A DNA stretch of 64,000 nt from Acidiphilium rubrum. Its GTDB lineage: Bacteria; Pseudomonadota; Alphaproteobacteria; Acetobacterales; Acetobacteraceae. The number at the start of each line of letters is the position of its first letter. The stretch's first letter is position 1. Position numbers and translations under genes: made by a program. Shown piece by piece: positions 44,371 through 53,244 of the stretch. Location of the stretch: the NCBI RefSeq assembly GCF_900156265.1, contig NZ_FTNE01000015.1, positions 27,999-91,998 on the forward strand, read 5' to 3'. The notes below the pieces were generated by a model. That model searched no databases. It had not been told where the DNA came from and saw nothing but the letters and a program-made list of their open reading frames with translations.

Positions 44371-46143
44371 TCAGTAATTGACCGTCTTGAGCGCGATCTG
44401 CTCATCGAGCATCCGTCCGCCGCCGATATCCCCGCTCAGATCCAGCCCGACGACATGCCCGCCGTCGATCACCTGGCGGACCCGCAGCAACACCGGCGTC
44501 ACCTTGCCACCGACCGTCGCGCGCCCGATGAACTCGTTACCCTGCGAGGCGCAGGCCCCGCCGAGCAGCACGGGGTTTTTGCCGTATTGGTTCGAAAAAT
44601 CCGCCTTCATCCGGCAATCGGTGCGGTTGCCGTTCACCCAGACACGCCCGGAAATATCATCGAACTTCCGGGTCTTGCCGCCTTCGCTCAGGCTCGCCTT
44701 GGTGCTGCCTGTATCGAGATCGACCTCCATCGTCGCTTGGGGCCGCAGGGCCGCAACGGTATTCGCCGTCGCATCCGGCTTGCCGCGATTACCCCAGGCC
44801 GTACGAACATAGTTGGTGATGTCGGCGATCTGCCCATCGGTCAGCGTGGCGCCGAACATCGGCATCGCGGTCTGATCCTTGTGCCACGGCTCGAACCCGC
44901 CGAGCATGATGCCGATCAGGTCGACCGGCTTGCCGTTCCACACCGCCTGATTGTGCGCGAGGTTAGGAATATTGTTATCGGCGCCCTCACCGTTCTTCAT
45001 GTGGCAGCGCGCGCATTCGTCATAATACAGCGTCTTGCCCGCCGCCACCGAACCGGCCGAGGCGACCACCGCCGGGAAATGGGTCTTCAACGGCTTCACC
45101 GTCCGAAGATAGTCCACGATATCCTGCACATCCGCCTTCGGCATCCGGCTCAGACTGTCATCGACGACCGATTTCATCTTGCCGAACGCCGCACCCTGCT
45201 TCATGTCGCCGCCGTCGTGCAGATAGGTCAGAATCGCCTGATCGCTCCACGACCCCAGCCCATCGCTCTTGGAATTGGTGATGTTCGGCGCATACCACGC
45301 CTGATCGATGATGTGCCCGCCCGCGAGATAGCGCGCATGGATCGAGGCCATGGCAATATTGCGCGGCGTGTGGCACGCATTGCAATGCGCCAGCGCCTGC
45401 ACGAGGTAGGCACCGTGACGCACATTCTGGCTCCAACCCGCTTGATAATGCACCGGGTGCGGGTGGAAAAACAGCAAGCGCCACGCCAACATGCCGGCCC
45501 GCAGATCGGTCGGGAAGAACATCGTGTCCGGCCGGTTCTTGATCGCCACCGGCGCCAGACTGTCCAGATACGCCTTGATCGCCATGACATCCGAATAGGT
45601 CAGCTTCGAATAGGCGGTGTAGGGCATCACCGGATATTCGTATTTCGGAAACACCAGCAGCGAACTGCCCGGCGAAATACCATCATGCACCGCGGCATAG
45701 AATTGCTTGTCGGTCATGTTGCCGATGCCGTAGCGCTTGCTCGGCGTCAGATTGGTTGAAAACACCGTGCCGAACGGCGTCCCCACCGCGCGCCCACCCG
45801 CCAATGCAGGTTCACCGGCCACGCTGTGGCAAGGCAGGCAATCCCCCGCCACGGTCAGGAACATCCCCTTCTTGACGAGTGCCGCCTGCTTCGGGTCACT
45901 CGGCATGTTCACCGGCTTGGGAATGTCCCACCCCACATGGCCGGCTGTCGGCTTGGCGGCCACGGTGGTTTCAGCGTCCGACCAATTGGTCACGCCGGCA
46001 GCGGTGGAGGCCTTCGCATCGGCCTGCGCGTTGTGCACCAGCCCCGTAACAGCAAAGCCACCAAGCAGAACCGCTATCGACGCGGCGCCAGCCAGCAGAA
46101 TACCTTGCAAATTCCTGAACTTTTTGTCACGCTTTCCAGACAT
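44371..46143 (-). CDS. Membrane-anchored triheme cytochrome c with extra C-terminal domain
   Basis: 590 residues with an N-terminal anchor helix (about 13-35). Three c-type haem motifs: CLPCH (102-106), CNACH (254-258) and CARCH (377-381), with the spacing of subunit II of alcohol/gluconate dehydrogenases (PFGTVFSTNLTPS is characteristic). Residues ~465-590 form an added domain with no haem motif, with Cys510 and Cys531 that could form a disulfide. No dehydrogenase subunit is nearby, so it may serve as a free periplasmic electron conduit to the HiPIP or a quinol/terminal oxidase. First gene of a two-gene operon. Confidence 0.88.
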   Translation of the reverse strand: MSGKRDKKFRNLQGILLAGAASIAVLLGGFAVTGLVHNAQADAKASTAAGVTNWSDAETTVAAKPTAGHVGWDIPKPVNMPSDPKQAALVKKGMFLTVAGDCLPCHSVAGEPALAGGRAVGTPFGTVFSTNLTPSKRYGIGNMTDKQFYAAVHDGISPGSSLLVFPKYEYPVMPYTAYSKLTYSDVMAIKAYLDSLAPVAIKNRPDTMFFPTDLRAGMLAWRLLFFHPHPVHYQAGWSQNVRHGAYLVQALAHCNACHTPRNIAMASIHARYLAGGHIIDQAWYAPNITNSKSDGLGSWSDQAILTYLHDGGDMKQGAAFGKMKSVVDDSLSRMPKADVQDIVDYLRTVKPLKTHFPAVVASAGSVAAGKTLYYDECARCHMKNGEGADNNIPNLAHNQAVWNGKPVDLIGIMLGGFEPWHKDQTAMPMFGATLTDGQIADITNYVRTAWGNRGKPDATANTVAALRPQATMEVDLDTGSTKASLSEGGKTRKFDDISGRVWVNGNRTDCRMKADFSNQYGKNPVLLGGACASQGNEFIGRATVGGKVTPVLLRVRQVIDGGHVVGLDLSGDIGGGRMLDEQIALKTVNY

Positions 46144-46310
46144 CGGTCACCTCTCCAGACCTAACTAAAAAGAGGGCCGCGCCCCGGATTTCAACCATGC
46201 ACTGGAATGATAATTCCACCCGCGCACACTCATGCCGATAACGTGATAACCAATTCAACCCAATCAGTTCCGCAATACAAAACGAATTCCCAGATAAATC
46301 AAAATACCGA

Positions 46311-46339
46311 TTGACTTACGCATGTCTTCACTCGATAAA
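46311..46339 (+). promoter_or_regulatory. Sigma-70-type promoter of the second sugar ABC operon
   Basis: TTGACT (46311-46316), 17 bases, GATAAA (46334-46339), in AT-rich DNA, 52 bases before ATG 46392. Both boxes match the consensus at five or four positions, with ideal spacing. Confidence 0.65.
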
Positions 46340-46391
46340 AAACAAAAATCGCGACACCGAACGACAACGCGGTGCAATCCCGGGGGAAACA

Positions 46392-47186
46392 ATGGCGGAC
46401 ACCAATCCGAACCGCACCTATGAGCATATCGTCCGCGCCGATAAACTGTCGGTCGCCTTCGGCAAGGTGCGCGCCCTGTCCGATATCGATCTGGCAATCG
46501 GGCGCAACGAAATCGTTGGCCTGATCGGCGATAACGGTGCCGGCAAATCGACGCTGATCAAAACCCTCACTGGCGTCATCCCGCCGACATCCGGCCATCT
46601 GTTCATCCGTGACCAACCGGTGGACTGGGCGAATTTCTCGGTCCGGCGCGCCCATGATCTGCGGTTCGAAACCGTCTATCAGGAAAAATCGCTCGGCGAG
46701 AAACAGCCACTTTGGCGCAATTTTTTCGTGGGCCGCCAGATCACCAACCGGTTCGGTTTCATCAAGGTACGCGAGCAGCGCCGCATCGCCAATGAAATCC
46801 TGCAACGCCAACTCGGCTTTCGCGGCGTCGGGATCGATGCCGATTCCACCGTCGCCAAACTCTCGGGCGGCGAGCGCCAGGGCATCGCGATCGGCCGCGC
46901 GATGCATTTCGATGCCGACCTGATCATTCTCGACGAACCGACCACCGCGCTCGCGATCAAGGAGGTCCAGAAAGTGCTCGATTTCGTGCGCCGGATCAAA
47001 GCCTCCGGCCGCGCCGCCATCTACATCGAGCACAATCTCGCCCATGTGCACGCTCTGGCCGACCGGCTGGTGGTGCTCGATCGCGGCCGGATCGTCGCGA
47101 ATATCCGCCCGGCCGACATGAGCCTCGCCGACCTCACCCTGTTCCTGATCGATTTGCAGAAAACCAAGATCGGCGCCGCCGCATGA
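46392..47186 (+). CDS. Sugar ABC transporter ATP-binding protein (second system)
   Basis: 264 residues. Walker A GDNGAGKST (near 47-55), signature LSGGERQGIAIGRAM and Walker B LIILDEPTTALA. Single ATPase domain of the CUT2 class. ATG 46392 is preceded by CGGGGGAAAC, the same Shine-Dalgarno form as xylF; longer frames begin within the promoter. It overlaps the permease start by ATGA. Order here is ATPase, permease, binding protein, the reverse of the xyl operon. Substrate is unknown. Confidence 0.9.
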   Translation: MADTNPNRTYEHIVRADKLSVAFGKVRALSDIDLAIGRNEIVGLIGDNGAGKSTLIKTLTGVIPPTSGHLFIRDQPVDWANFSVRRAHDLRFETVYQEKSLGEKQPLWRNFFVGRQITNRFGFIKVREQRRIANEILQRQLGFRGVGIDADSTVAKLSGGERQGIAIGRAMHFDADLIILDEPTTALAIKEVQKVLDFVRRIKASGRAAIYIEHNLAHVHALADRLVVLDRGRIVANIRPADMSLADLTLFLIDLQKTKIGAAA

Positions 47187-48208
47187 GCGACACCCCCCTG
47201 AAACAACCCGCACCCGCCCTCAACCCGCGCGCCGCCGCAAAACTCGAAGGCCTGCCGATCATCATCGTGTTCTTCGTGCTGATCGGCCTGTTCGTCGGTT
47301 TCGCGCCCACGGTCTTCCTGCACTGGCCGATCTACAATTCCTTCCTGGTCACCATCCCGCCGATGATGATCCTCTCGCTGGGCCTCACGCTGGTGATCGC
47401 CGCCGGCGAGATCGACCTGTCGTTCCCCGCCGTCATCGCGCTATCAGGATTTTTGTTCGCCCATGTCACCCGCACCTACGATGCACCCTGGCTCGGCCTG
47501 CTCGCGGCGATCGCCGGTGGCGCATTGATCGGCGTGGTGAACGGGTTCCTGATCGCGGTGATCGGGATTCCCTCGATCATCATCACCATCGGCACTTCTT
47601 TTTTCTGGTCGGGCATCGCAACCGTCCTGTCAGGCGGCATGTCCTACACGCTGGAACGCCTGACCGGCACCGCGATCAACGGCATATTGTCCGGCACAGT
47701 GCTCGGCATTCCGAGCGAGGCGTTCTGGGCGCTCGGCGTGGCCGTGGTGGTGTGGTTCATCCTCAACCGCCATCGCTTCGGGGAGCATCTATTATTCATC
47801 GGTGACAGCCGTGAGGTCGCGCGCGTCGTCGGCATCAACACGCTGCGCGAGCGGATCAAGCTGTTCACCCTGATGGGCGCGCTCGGCGGCTTCGCCGCTG
47901 TGCTGCTGACGCTGGAAAACCTCAGCTATTTCCCGACCCAGGGCCAGGGCATGCTGCTCTCGGCCCTCGCCGCCGTATTCATCGGCGGTACTTCGGTGTT
48001 CGGCGGCACCGCGACCGTGGTCGGCAGTTTTTTCGGTGCCCTGATCATCGGCATGCTCGATGCCGGCATCGTCGCGACCGGCGTTGCCGGCTTCTGGGTC
48101 GAGGTGATCGTCGGCCTCGTGTTCGTCGCGGCGGTGGTGCTGCATATCGGCATCGACGATCCGGCCCGGATCCGCCAGTTGCAGCGCCGTCTGTTTTCCA
48201 AAGCCTGA
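47183..48208 (+). CDS. Sugar ABC transporter permease (second system)
   Basis: 341 residues, about ten helices, BPD_transp_2/CUT2 type. Typical stretches: SLGLTLVIAAGEIDLSFPAV near residue 62, GIPSIIITIGTSFFWSG, IGDSREVARVVGINTLRERI in the coupling loop, and AVFIGGTSVFGGTATVVGS at the end. It overlaps the ATPase gene and precedes the binding-protein gene by 29 bases. With those it forms a complete importer; the DeoR/kinase operon at 0-3.5 kb is too far to claim as partner. Confidence 0.9.
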   Translation: MSDTPLKQPAPALNPRAAAKLEGLPIIIVFFVLIGLFVGFAPTVFLHWPIYNSFLVTIPPMMILSLGLTLVIAAGEIDLSFPAVIALSGFLFAHVTRTYDAPWLGLLAAIAGGALIGVVNGFLIAVIGIPSIIITIGTSFFWSGIATVLSGGMSYTLERLTGTAINGILSGTVLGIPSEAFWALGVAVVVWFILNRHRFGEHLLFIGDSREVARVVGINTLRERIKLFTLMGALGGFAAVLLTLENLSYFPTQGQGMLLSALAAVFIGGTSVFGGTATVVGSFFGALIIGMLDAGIVATGVAGFWVEVIVGLVFVAAVVLHIGIDDPARIRQLQRRLFSKA

Positions 48209-48237
48209 AAAATCAACATGATAGGGAGAAATCAACC

Positions 48238-49245
48238 ATGCAACGACTGAAATCCACCCTCACCGGCAGCATCGCCATCTCGGCCCTGCTGGCCTTGGCC
48301 ACCACCGCCGCGATCGCGGCGCCAAGCAGCGACAAGCTCGGCGCCGGCCTGACCATGTATTTCCAAATGGGCGGCAGCCCGGGCGATGGGTCCACCCTGC
48401 CGCGCGAAATCGGCGCCAAGGACGCCGCCAAGGCGCTCGGCATCAAGCTGATCGAGCAATATTCCAATTGGCAGCCCGAAACCATGGTGACCCAGTTCCG
48501 CCAGGCGCTCGCCGCCAAGCCGGACTGCATCGAAATCATGGGCCATCCCGGCAACAAGCCGTTCATGCCGCTGGTCGCCGAGGCTGAGAAGCAAGGCATC
48601 GTGGTCACCGCCGGCAACGTGCCGCTGCCGAAACTCGAAGACCTGTATCGGGCCAACGGCTTCGGCTATGCCGGCACCTATCTGTTCAAGGGCGGCGAGA
48701 CCACCGCGGCCGCCATGATCAAGGCGGGCAATCTGAAAAAGGGCGATGTCGCGCTCGAATACGGCGTGTTCGCCGAAGGCATTCGCGGTCTATCGGACAA
48801 GGGCCTCGCCCACGGGCTGAAAAAAGCCGGGCTGAAGGTCTATACGCTGAACATTTCCGATCAGGTCAACGCCGATCCCGCCCTCGCCGTGCCGATCATG
48901 GTCGCCTTCATCGAGCGCCACCCCGACATCAAGGCGATCGGCACCCAGCAGGGCCTGGTCACCTCGTTCATTCCGCAGGCGCTGAAGGAAGCCGGCAAGA
49001 AACCCGGACAGATCACGGTCGGTGGCATCGATCTCGCGCCCGCGACCATCGCCGGGCTGAAGAGCAACTACATCACCGTCACTCTCAACCAGCAACTCTA
49101 CCTGCAGGGCTTTCTGCCGGTCATGCAGTGCGTGCTGACCAAGAAATTCGGTCTTGAAGGCATGAATACCAATACCGCGGCCGGGACCGACAGTGGCGCG
49201 ATGGTGGAGAAGATGCTGCCGTTGATCAAGAAGGGGATTTACTGA
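48238..49245 (+). CDS. Periplasmic sugar-binding protein (second system)
   Basis: 335 residues, Peripla_BP_4 type. Signal peptide SIAISALLALATTAAIAAPS with cleavage after AIA. Domain features: YFQMGGSPGDGSTLPREIGA, IEIMGHPGNKPFMPLVAEAE at the hinge, and IKAIGTQQGLVTSFIPQALK. AGGGAGAAA lies a few bases before ATG. It is the last gene of the operon and is followed by repeat copy D as the apparent terminator. Sugar not assigned: it is clearly distinct from the xylF protein. Confidence 0.9.
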   Translation: MQRLKSTLTGSIAISALLALATTAAIAAPSSDKLGAGLTMYFQMGGSPGDGSTLPREIGAKDAAKALGIKLIEQYSNWQPETMVTQFRQALAAKPDCIEIMGHPGNKPFMPLVAEAEKQGIVVTAGNVPLPKLEDLYRANGFGYAGTYLFKGGETTAAAMIKAGNLKKGDVALEYGVFAEGIRGLSDKGLAHGLKKAGLKVYTLNISDQVNADPALAVPIMVAFIERHPDIKAIGTQQGLVTSFIPQALKEAGKKPGQITVGGIDLAPATIAGLKSNYITVTLNQQLYLQGFLPVMQCVLTKKFGLEGMNTNTAAGTDSGAMVEKMLPLIKKGIY

Positions 49246-49269
49246 GGGTAGACAAGGAAAGGGGAAGGT

Positions 49270-49386
49270 CTTCTTTTTTGTGAACAAAAAAGAAGCAAAA
49301 AAACTTTGTTAGTTTGGGACTACGCCGCTTCCAACGCCCGTGCCCCAGAATCAAAAAGTTTTTTGCTTTTTTTTACAAAAAAGAAG
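49270..49386. repeat. Dispersed nested-hairpin repeat, full copy D
   Basis: Left hairpin with arms CTTCTTTTTTG and CAAAAAAGAAG around a TGAA loop, then GCAAAAAAACTTT; GC core with CGCTTCCAACGCCCGTGCCC; right arm AAAGTTTTTTGC and a final hairpin. The flanks continue the inverted repeat: CTGAGGG at 49243 pairs with CCCTCAG near 49407. Located between the convergent sugar-binding protein and GST genes. Same orientation as copy C. Confidence 0.87.
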
Positions 49387-49403
49387 CCTTCCCTATTTCT
49401 CCC

Positions 49404-50072
49404 TCAGAAATCCAGATCGGCATAATGCGGCGGCGGGTTGAACCCCGAAACCCGATCGGCCAGCAGCGCGCGAAACGAGGGGCGCGATTTGATCCGCGCG
49501 TACCATTCCTTCGCCGCCGGCGCCGCCGCCCAATCGACATCGCCGATGAAATCGAGCGCGGAGAGATGCGCGGCCGCGGCGAAATCGGCCAGCGACAGAT
49601 TGGCCCCGGCGAGATATTTCCGCGTCTCCGCCAGGTGGCCGATGTAGTTCATGTGCAGCCGCAACGCCGCGTATCCTTCGCGCAGCCGCGCCGCATCCGG
49701 CGCACCCCGCTTGGCCACCGGCTTCATGGTCTTTTCGTACAATAAATTGCGTGACACTTCGGCGGCGAACCGCTCATCGAACCAGGCGGTCACGGCGCGG
49801 ATTTCGACCCGCTCACCCAGCGTCCGCCCGACCAGCGAGATATCGGGATACGCCTCGTCGAGATATTCGCAGATCGTGTTGGAATGCGGGATCACCAGCC
49901 CGTTCTCCTCGGTCAGCGTCGGCACCGTGCCGGCCGGGTTAAGCGCCAGATATTCGGGCCGCCGCTCCCAGGTCTTTTCGAGCCGCAATTCGAACGGCAG
50001 GCGTTTTTCGGCAAGCACCAGCCTGACTTTGCGGGCATAGGGCGACAGCGGCAGATGATATAAAATACGCAT
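49404..50072 (-). CDS. Glutathione S-transferase family protein
   Basis: 222 residues from ATG 50072, which gives the canonical start RILYHLPLSPYARKVRLVLA. N-terminal thioredoxin-fold domain (1-80) includes ALNPAGTVPTLTEENGLVIP with the cis-Pro and SNTICEYLDE (glutathione gamma-glutamyl site); the C-terminal helical domain has NLSLADFAAAAHLSALDFIG. The glutathione-activating residue is probably Ser9 in the LPLSPYARK loop. An upstream ATG (50120) would add 16 unsupported residues. Convergent with the second sugar operon across repeat copy D. Confidence 0.9.
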   Translation of the reverse strand: MRILYHLPLSPYARKVRLVLAEKRLPFELRLEKTWERRPEYLALNPAGTVPTLTEENGLVIPHSNTICEYLDEAYPDISLVGRTLGERVEIRAVTAWFDERFAAEVSRNLLYEKTMKPVAKRGAPDAARLREGYAALRLHMNYIGHLAETRKYLAGANLSLADFAAAAHLSALDFIGDVDWAAAPAAKEWYARIKSRPSFRALLADRVSGFNPPPHYADLDF

Positions 50073-50139
50073 GAACCGCCTTATGGCATCTGCATTCGAT
50101 CGCGCAAGCCGATCGCTCACAGCGCGGATCGCCGCCGGA

Positions 50140-51909
50140 TCAACCGGCCCGGTCCGCTTCGAACAATTCCTGCAACTCGGTCACGCTCTGCTGCAAACTC
50201 GCGATCACCCGGGGTTCATCGCCGGCAAAACCCAGCGTCTCGGTCAATAACGCCTCGTCGCGCGCCGCGAACGCCGTAATGGTCCGCGCCGCCTCATCGG
50301 GTGCGACATCCAGCGCGGTCAGCGCCATCTCGCCCAGCTTCAGGCTCGACATCAGCGTCTCGCGCACGATCAGCGTGACGCCGAGATCCATCAGCAACTG
50401 GGCGTGCCGCCGGTTGCGGGCGCGCGCCAGGATCGTCAGATGCGGCAGATGCCGCCGCGCCACCTCGGCCAGTTTCAGGGCCGCCTCGGCATCGTCGAGC
50501 GCGATCACCAGCACCTTGGCGGCCTCCGCCCCGGCCGCGCGCAACACCGTGATCCGCGTCGGGTCGCCAAAATAGGCGCGCGCACCGAACCGGCGCACGA
50601 AGGCGACATGTTCGGCATTCTGATCGAGCGCGGTGAAGGCGATATGCCGCACCGAAAGCAGCCGACCCACGATCTGCCCGACCCGCCCGAAGCCGCAGAT
50701 CAGCACCGGCGTCGGCCGGTCCGGCGCGATCGCCGCCGAGGCGACCTGACGCTTGTTCATGCGCGGGATGGCGAATCGCTCGATCCCGGCGAACAGCAGC
50801 GGCACCACGAGCATCGACAGCGCCACGGTCAGCGTCGCCAGCCCCGCCTGGGTTTTCGACAGGGCGCCGGCCGTCACCGCGGCGCCGAACAGCACGAAAC
50901 TGAACTCGCTGCCCTCCGGCAGGGCCACCGCGAACCGCAGCGCCGTCGCCGCACTCCGCCGCTTGATGAACGATACGACGAACCCGACCACGATTTTCAC
51001 GGCCAACGTCGCCGCCACCGCCGCCAAAATGGTCAGGGGCTGGGCCAGCAGCAGCGAAAAATCGACCGACATGCCGACCGAGATGAAAAAGAACCCGAGC
51101 AGCAACCCCTCGAACGGCTCGACATCGGCCTGAATCGCATGGCGAAACTCGGAATCCGACAGCAGCGCTCCGGCCATGAACGCGCCCAGCGAGGCGGACA
51201 GCCCGGCCCAATGCGCCAGCGCCGCCGTGCCGACCACGATCAGCAGCGTCATCGCGGTGAACACTTCCGGCGTGCGCGTGCCGCCGACCAGGCGGAAAAT
51301 CCGCTCCACCAGATAGATGCCGCCGGCCAGAATCGCGACGACCGCGACCAGTGCCCGGCCGACCGCAAACCAAGGCACATGGGTGGGCAGATGGTTCGGC
51401 AGATGCCCGCTCGCGAACAGCGGCACCAGTGCCACCAGGGGAATGAACGCCATGTCCTGAAACAGCAGCACCGCGAACGCATCCCGCCCGGACGCTGCAC
51501 TCAGCAAACTCCGCTCGCCGAGCATCGGCAGCACGATCGCGGTAGACGACAGCGCGAGACCCAGCCCGACCAGCGCCGCGGCCGTCCAACTCAACCCGAC
51601 CCAATGGGCCAGAACCGCCAGCAATGCCGCACTCGGTACCATCTGGCCGAAGCCCAGCCCCAGGATGGTCTTGCGCAGAATCCACAGCCGGTGCGGCCTG
51701 ATTTCCAGCCCGATCAGGAACAGCAGCATGATGACGCCGAGTTCCGAGATGTTCTGGATCTGCGATACCCCGGTGACCAGCCGCAGCCCGTCCGGCCCGA
51801 TCGCGAGGCCGGCGACCAGATAGCCCACGATACTGCCGACGCCGAGGCGCCGGGCAATCGGCACCATAATCACCGTCGCGGCCAGCAAGGCCACCAGCGT
51901 CTCGATCAT
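50140..51909 (-). CDS. CPA2 monovalent cation:proton antiporter with TrkA-N domain (Kef-type)
   Basis: 589 residues. Membrane domain of about 12-13 helices (1-380), beginning LVALLAATVIMVPIARRLG, with QAVFIPL-like segments such as FQDMAFIPLVALV and SLGAFMAGALLSDSEFRHAI near the ion path. The C-terminal regulatory TrkA-N domain (about 400-520) has CGFGRVGQIVGRLL and binds a nucleotide. This plan matches KefB/KefC/YbaL antiporters, which release K+ and acidify the cytoplasm in electrophile stress. A GST gene lies downstream by 67 bases, compatible with glutathione control. Confidence 0.9.
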   Translation of the reverse strand: MIETLVALLAATVIMVPIARRLGVGSIVGYLVAGLAIGPDGLRLVTGVSQIQNISELGVIMLLFLIGLEIRPHRLWILRKTILGLGFGQMVPSAALLAVLAHWVGLSWTAAALVGLGLALSSTAIVLPMLGERSLLSAASGRDAFAVLLFQDMAFIPLVALVPLFASGHLPNHLPTHVPWFAVGRALVAVVAILAGGIYLVERIFRLVGGTRTPEVFTAMTLLIVVGTAALAHWAGLSASLGAFMAGALLSDSEFRHAIQADVEPFEGLLLGFFFISVGMSVDFSLLLAQPLTILAAVAATLAVKIVVGFVVSFIKRRSAATALRFAVALPEGSEFSFVLFGAAVTAGALSKTQAGLATLTVALSMLVVPLLFAGIERFAIPRMNKRQVASAAIAPDRPTPVLICGFGRVGQIVGRLLSVRHIAFTALDQNAEHVAFVRRFGARAYFGDPTRITVLRAAGAEAAKVLVIALDDAEAALKLAEVARRHLPHLTILARARNRRHAQLLMDLGVTLIVRETLMSSLKLGEMALTALDVAPDEAARTITAFAARDEALLTETLGFAGDEPRVIASLQQSVTELQELFEADRAG

Positions 51910-52062
51910 CGGTCACTGTCCTGTTTGTGAACGGGCACACGACCAGCGCGAGCCTGCGCCTGTCAAGCGGATTGCGCCGGATGGACACATCGTCATCTGC
52001 ACCACCCTCCTATCGGGCCGCCGGCGTTCCAACATCCGCTCAGATCATCAGGGAGAATCATC

Positions 52063-53064
52063 ATGAGCAAAGTTGTCGTCATCACCGGCGCCGGCGCCGG
52101 CGTCGGCCGCGCTACCGCGCAGCAATTCGCCCACGCCGGCTGCGACATCGGTCTGATCGGGCGCGATCGCGACCGGCTGGAAACCGCCGCCGCCGAATTG
52201 CGCACACTCGGCGTACGCGCCTGCGTCGCCCCGGCCGACATGGCCGATGCCGAAGCCGTCGACCACGCCGCCGATACCATCGAGGCCGCGCTGGGCCCGA
52301 TCGATATCTGGGTGAACAACGCGATGGCGACGATTTTCGCACCGGTTTCGGATATCACGCCTGCCGAATTCAAGCGCGCGACCGAGGCGACTTACCTGGG
52401 CACCGTGCACGGTGTCATGACCGCCCTGCGCGCCATGAAACGGCGCGATCAGGGCACCATCATCAATGTCGGCTCCGCCCTCGCCTACCGCTCGGTGCCG
52501 CTGCAATCGCCCTATTGCGGCGCGAAAGCCGCGATCAAGGGGTTTACCGACAGTCTCCGCAGCGAACTCATCCATGACCGTACCGCGATCAAACTGAGCA
52601 TGGTCCACCTGCCGGCGGTGAACACGCCGCAATTCGACTGGGCGCTCAACAAAATGGGCCGCCGCGCCCAGCCGGTGCCGCCGATCTACGACCCCGAGGT
52701 GCCGGCCAAGGCGATCGTGTTCGCGGCGTTCAATCATCGCCGCGAAATCTGGGTCGGCATGCCGACCGTGGTCGCCATCATGGCCAACCGCATCGCGCCC
52801 GGCTTTGCAGACCGATACCTCGCCACCAATGGCTATTCGACCCAGATGTCGAACCAACCGCTGCCGGCGGATGCGCCCGCCAATTTGTTCGAACCGGTGC
52901 CCGGCCGGCGCGGTGCCCGTGGCCGCTTCACCGACCGCTCGCGCCGCGGCAGCTTCGAAATGTTCACCGATCGTCATAAAGCCGTTGCCTTCACCCTTCT
53001 TGCCGTGGTTGGTGCCGCTGCGGTTGGTGGTTTGCATCAGCTTGCCAAGAGGTATGATTTCTAA
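52063..53064 (+). CDS. Short-chain dehydrogenase/reductase with C-terminal extension
   Basis: 333 residues. Rossmann motif TGAGAGVGRATAQQFA (TGxxxGxG), NNAMATIFAPVSD, catalytic Ser in NVGSALAYRS and YxxxK in YCGAKAAIKG. The core SDR is ~260 residues; the last ~75 include a Pro/Arg-rich linker (PVPGRRGARGRFTDRSRRG) and a possible terminal hydrophobic helix VAFTLLAVVGAAAVGGLHQL, so it may be membrane-attached. This long form occurs in many proteobacteria as SDR family oxidoreductase of unknown substrate. GGGAGAAT precedes ATG 52063. Repeat copy E follows. Confidence 0.88.
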   Translation: MSKVVVITGAGAGVGRATAQQFAHAGCDIGLIGRDRDRLETAAAELRTLGVRACVAPADMADAEAVDHAADTIEAALGPIDIWVNNAMATIFAPVSDITPAEFKRATEATYLGTVHGVMTALRAMKRRDQGTIINVGSALAYRSVPLQSPYCGAKAAIKGFTDSLRSELIHDRTAIKLSMVHLPAVNTPQFDWALNKMGRRAQPVPPIYDPEVPAKAIVFAAFNHRREIWVGMPTVVAIMANRIAPGFADRYLATNGYSTQMSNQPLPADAPANLFEPVPGRRGARGRFTDRSRRGSFEMFTDRHKAVAFTLLAVVGAAAVGGLHQLAKRYDF

Positions 53065-53085
53065 GCGAGAAAGGTTAAGGAAGGC

Positions 53086-53140
53086 CTTCTTTTTTGCAAA
53101 AAAGAAGCAAAAAACTCTTGGTCGTTTAGGGCACCGGCCC
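53086..53140. repeat. Dispersed nested-hairpin repeat, half copy E
   Basis: One hairpin (arms CTTCTTTTTT and AAAAAAGAAG around GC) and the following GCAAAAAACTCTTGG, then a diverged GC core (GGGCACCGGCCCGGGC). No second half. It lies 22 bases after the SDR stop and about 100 bases before the glutathione reductase gene, so it probably terminates the SDR transcript. Confidence 0.8.
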
Positions 53141-53244
53141 GGGCAAGCCCGCGCAGCTATCGGCAGTCGTGCATCATCGTTTATTTCTTTCCCGCCGCTC
53201 CCATGCGAAACAGTTCATTAAGTTTTCAGGAGCATTGTTATCGC

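Noticed and set aside
21618..53140. CRISPR array or tandem repeat interpretation of the repeated poly-T/poly-A units
   Set aside because: Copies are dispersed over 30 kb, in both orientations, at gene ends, without regular spacers or cas genes.
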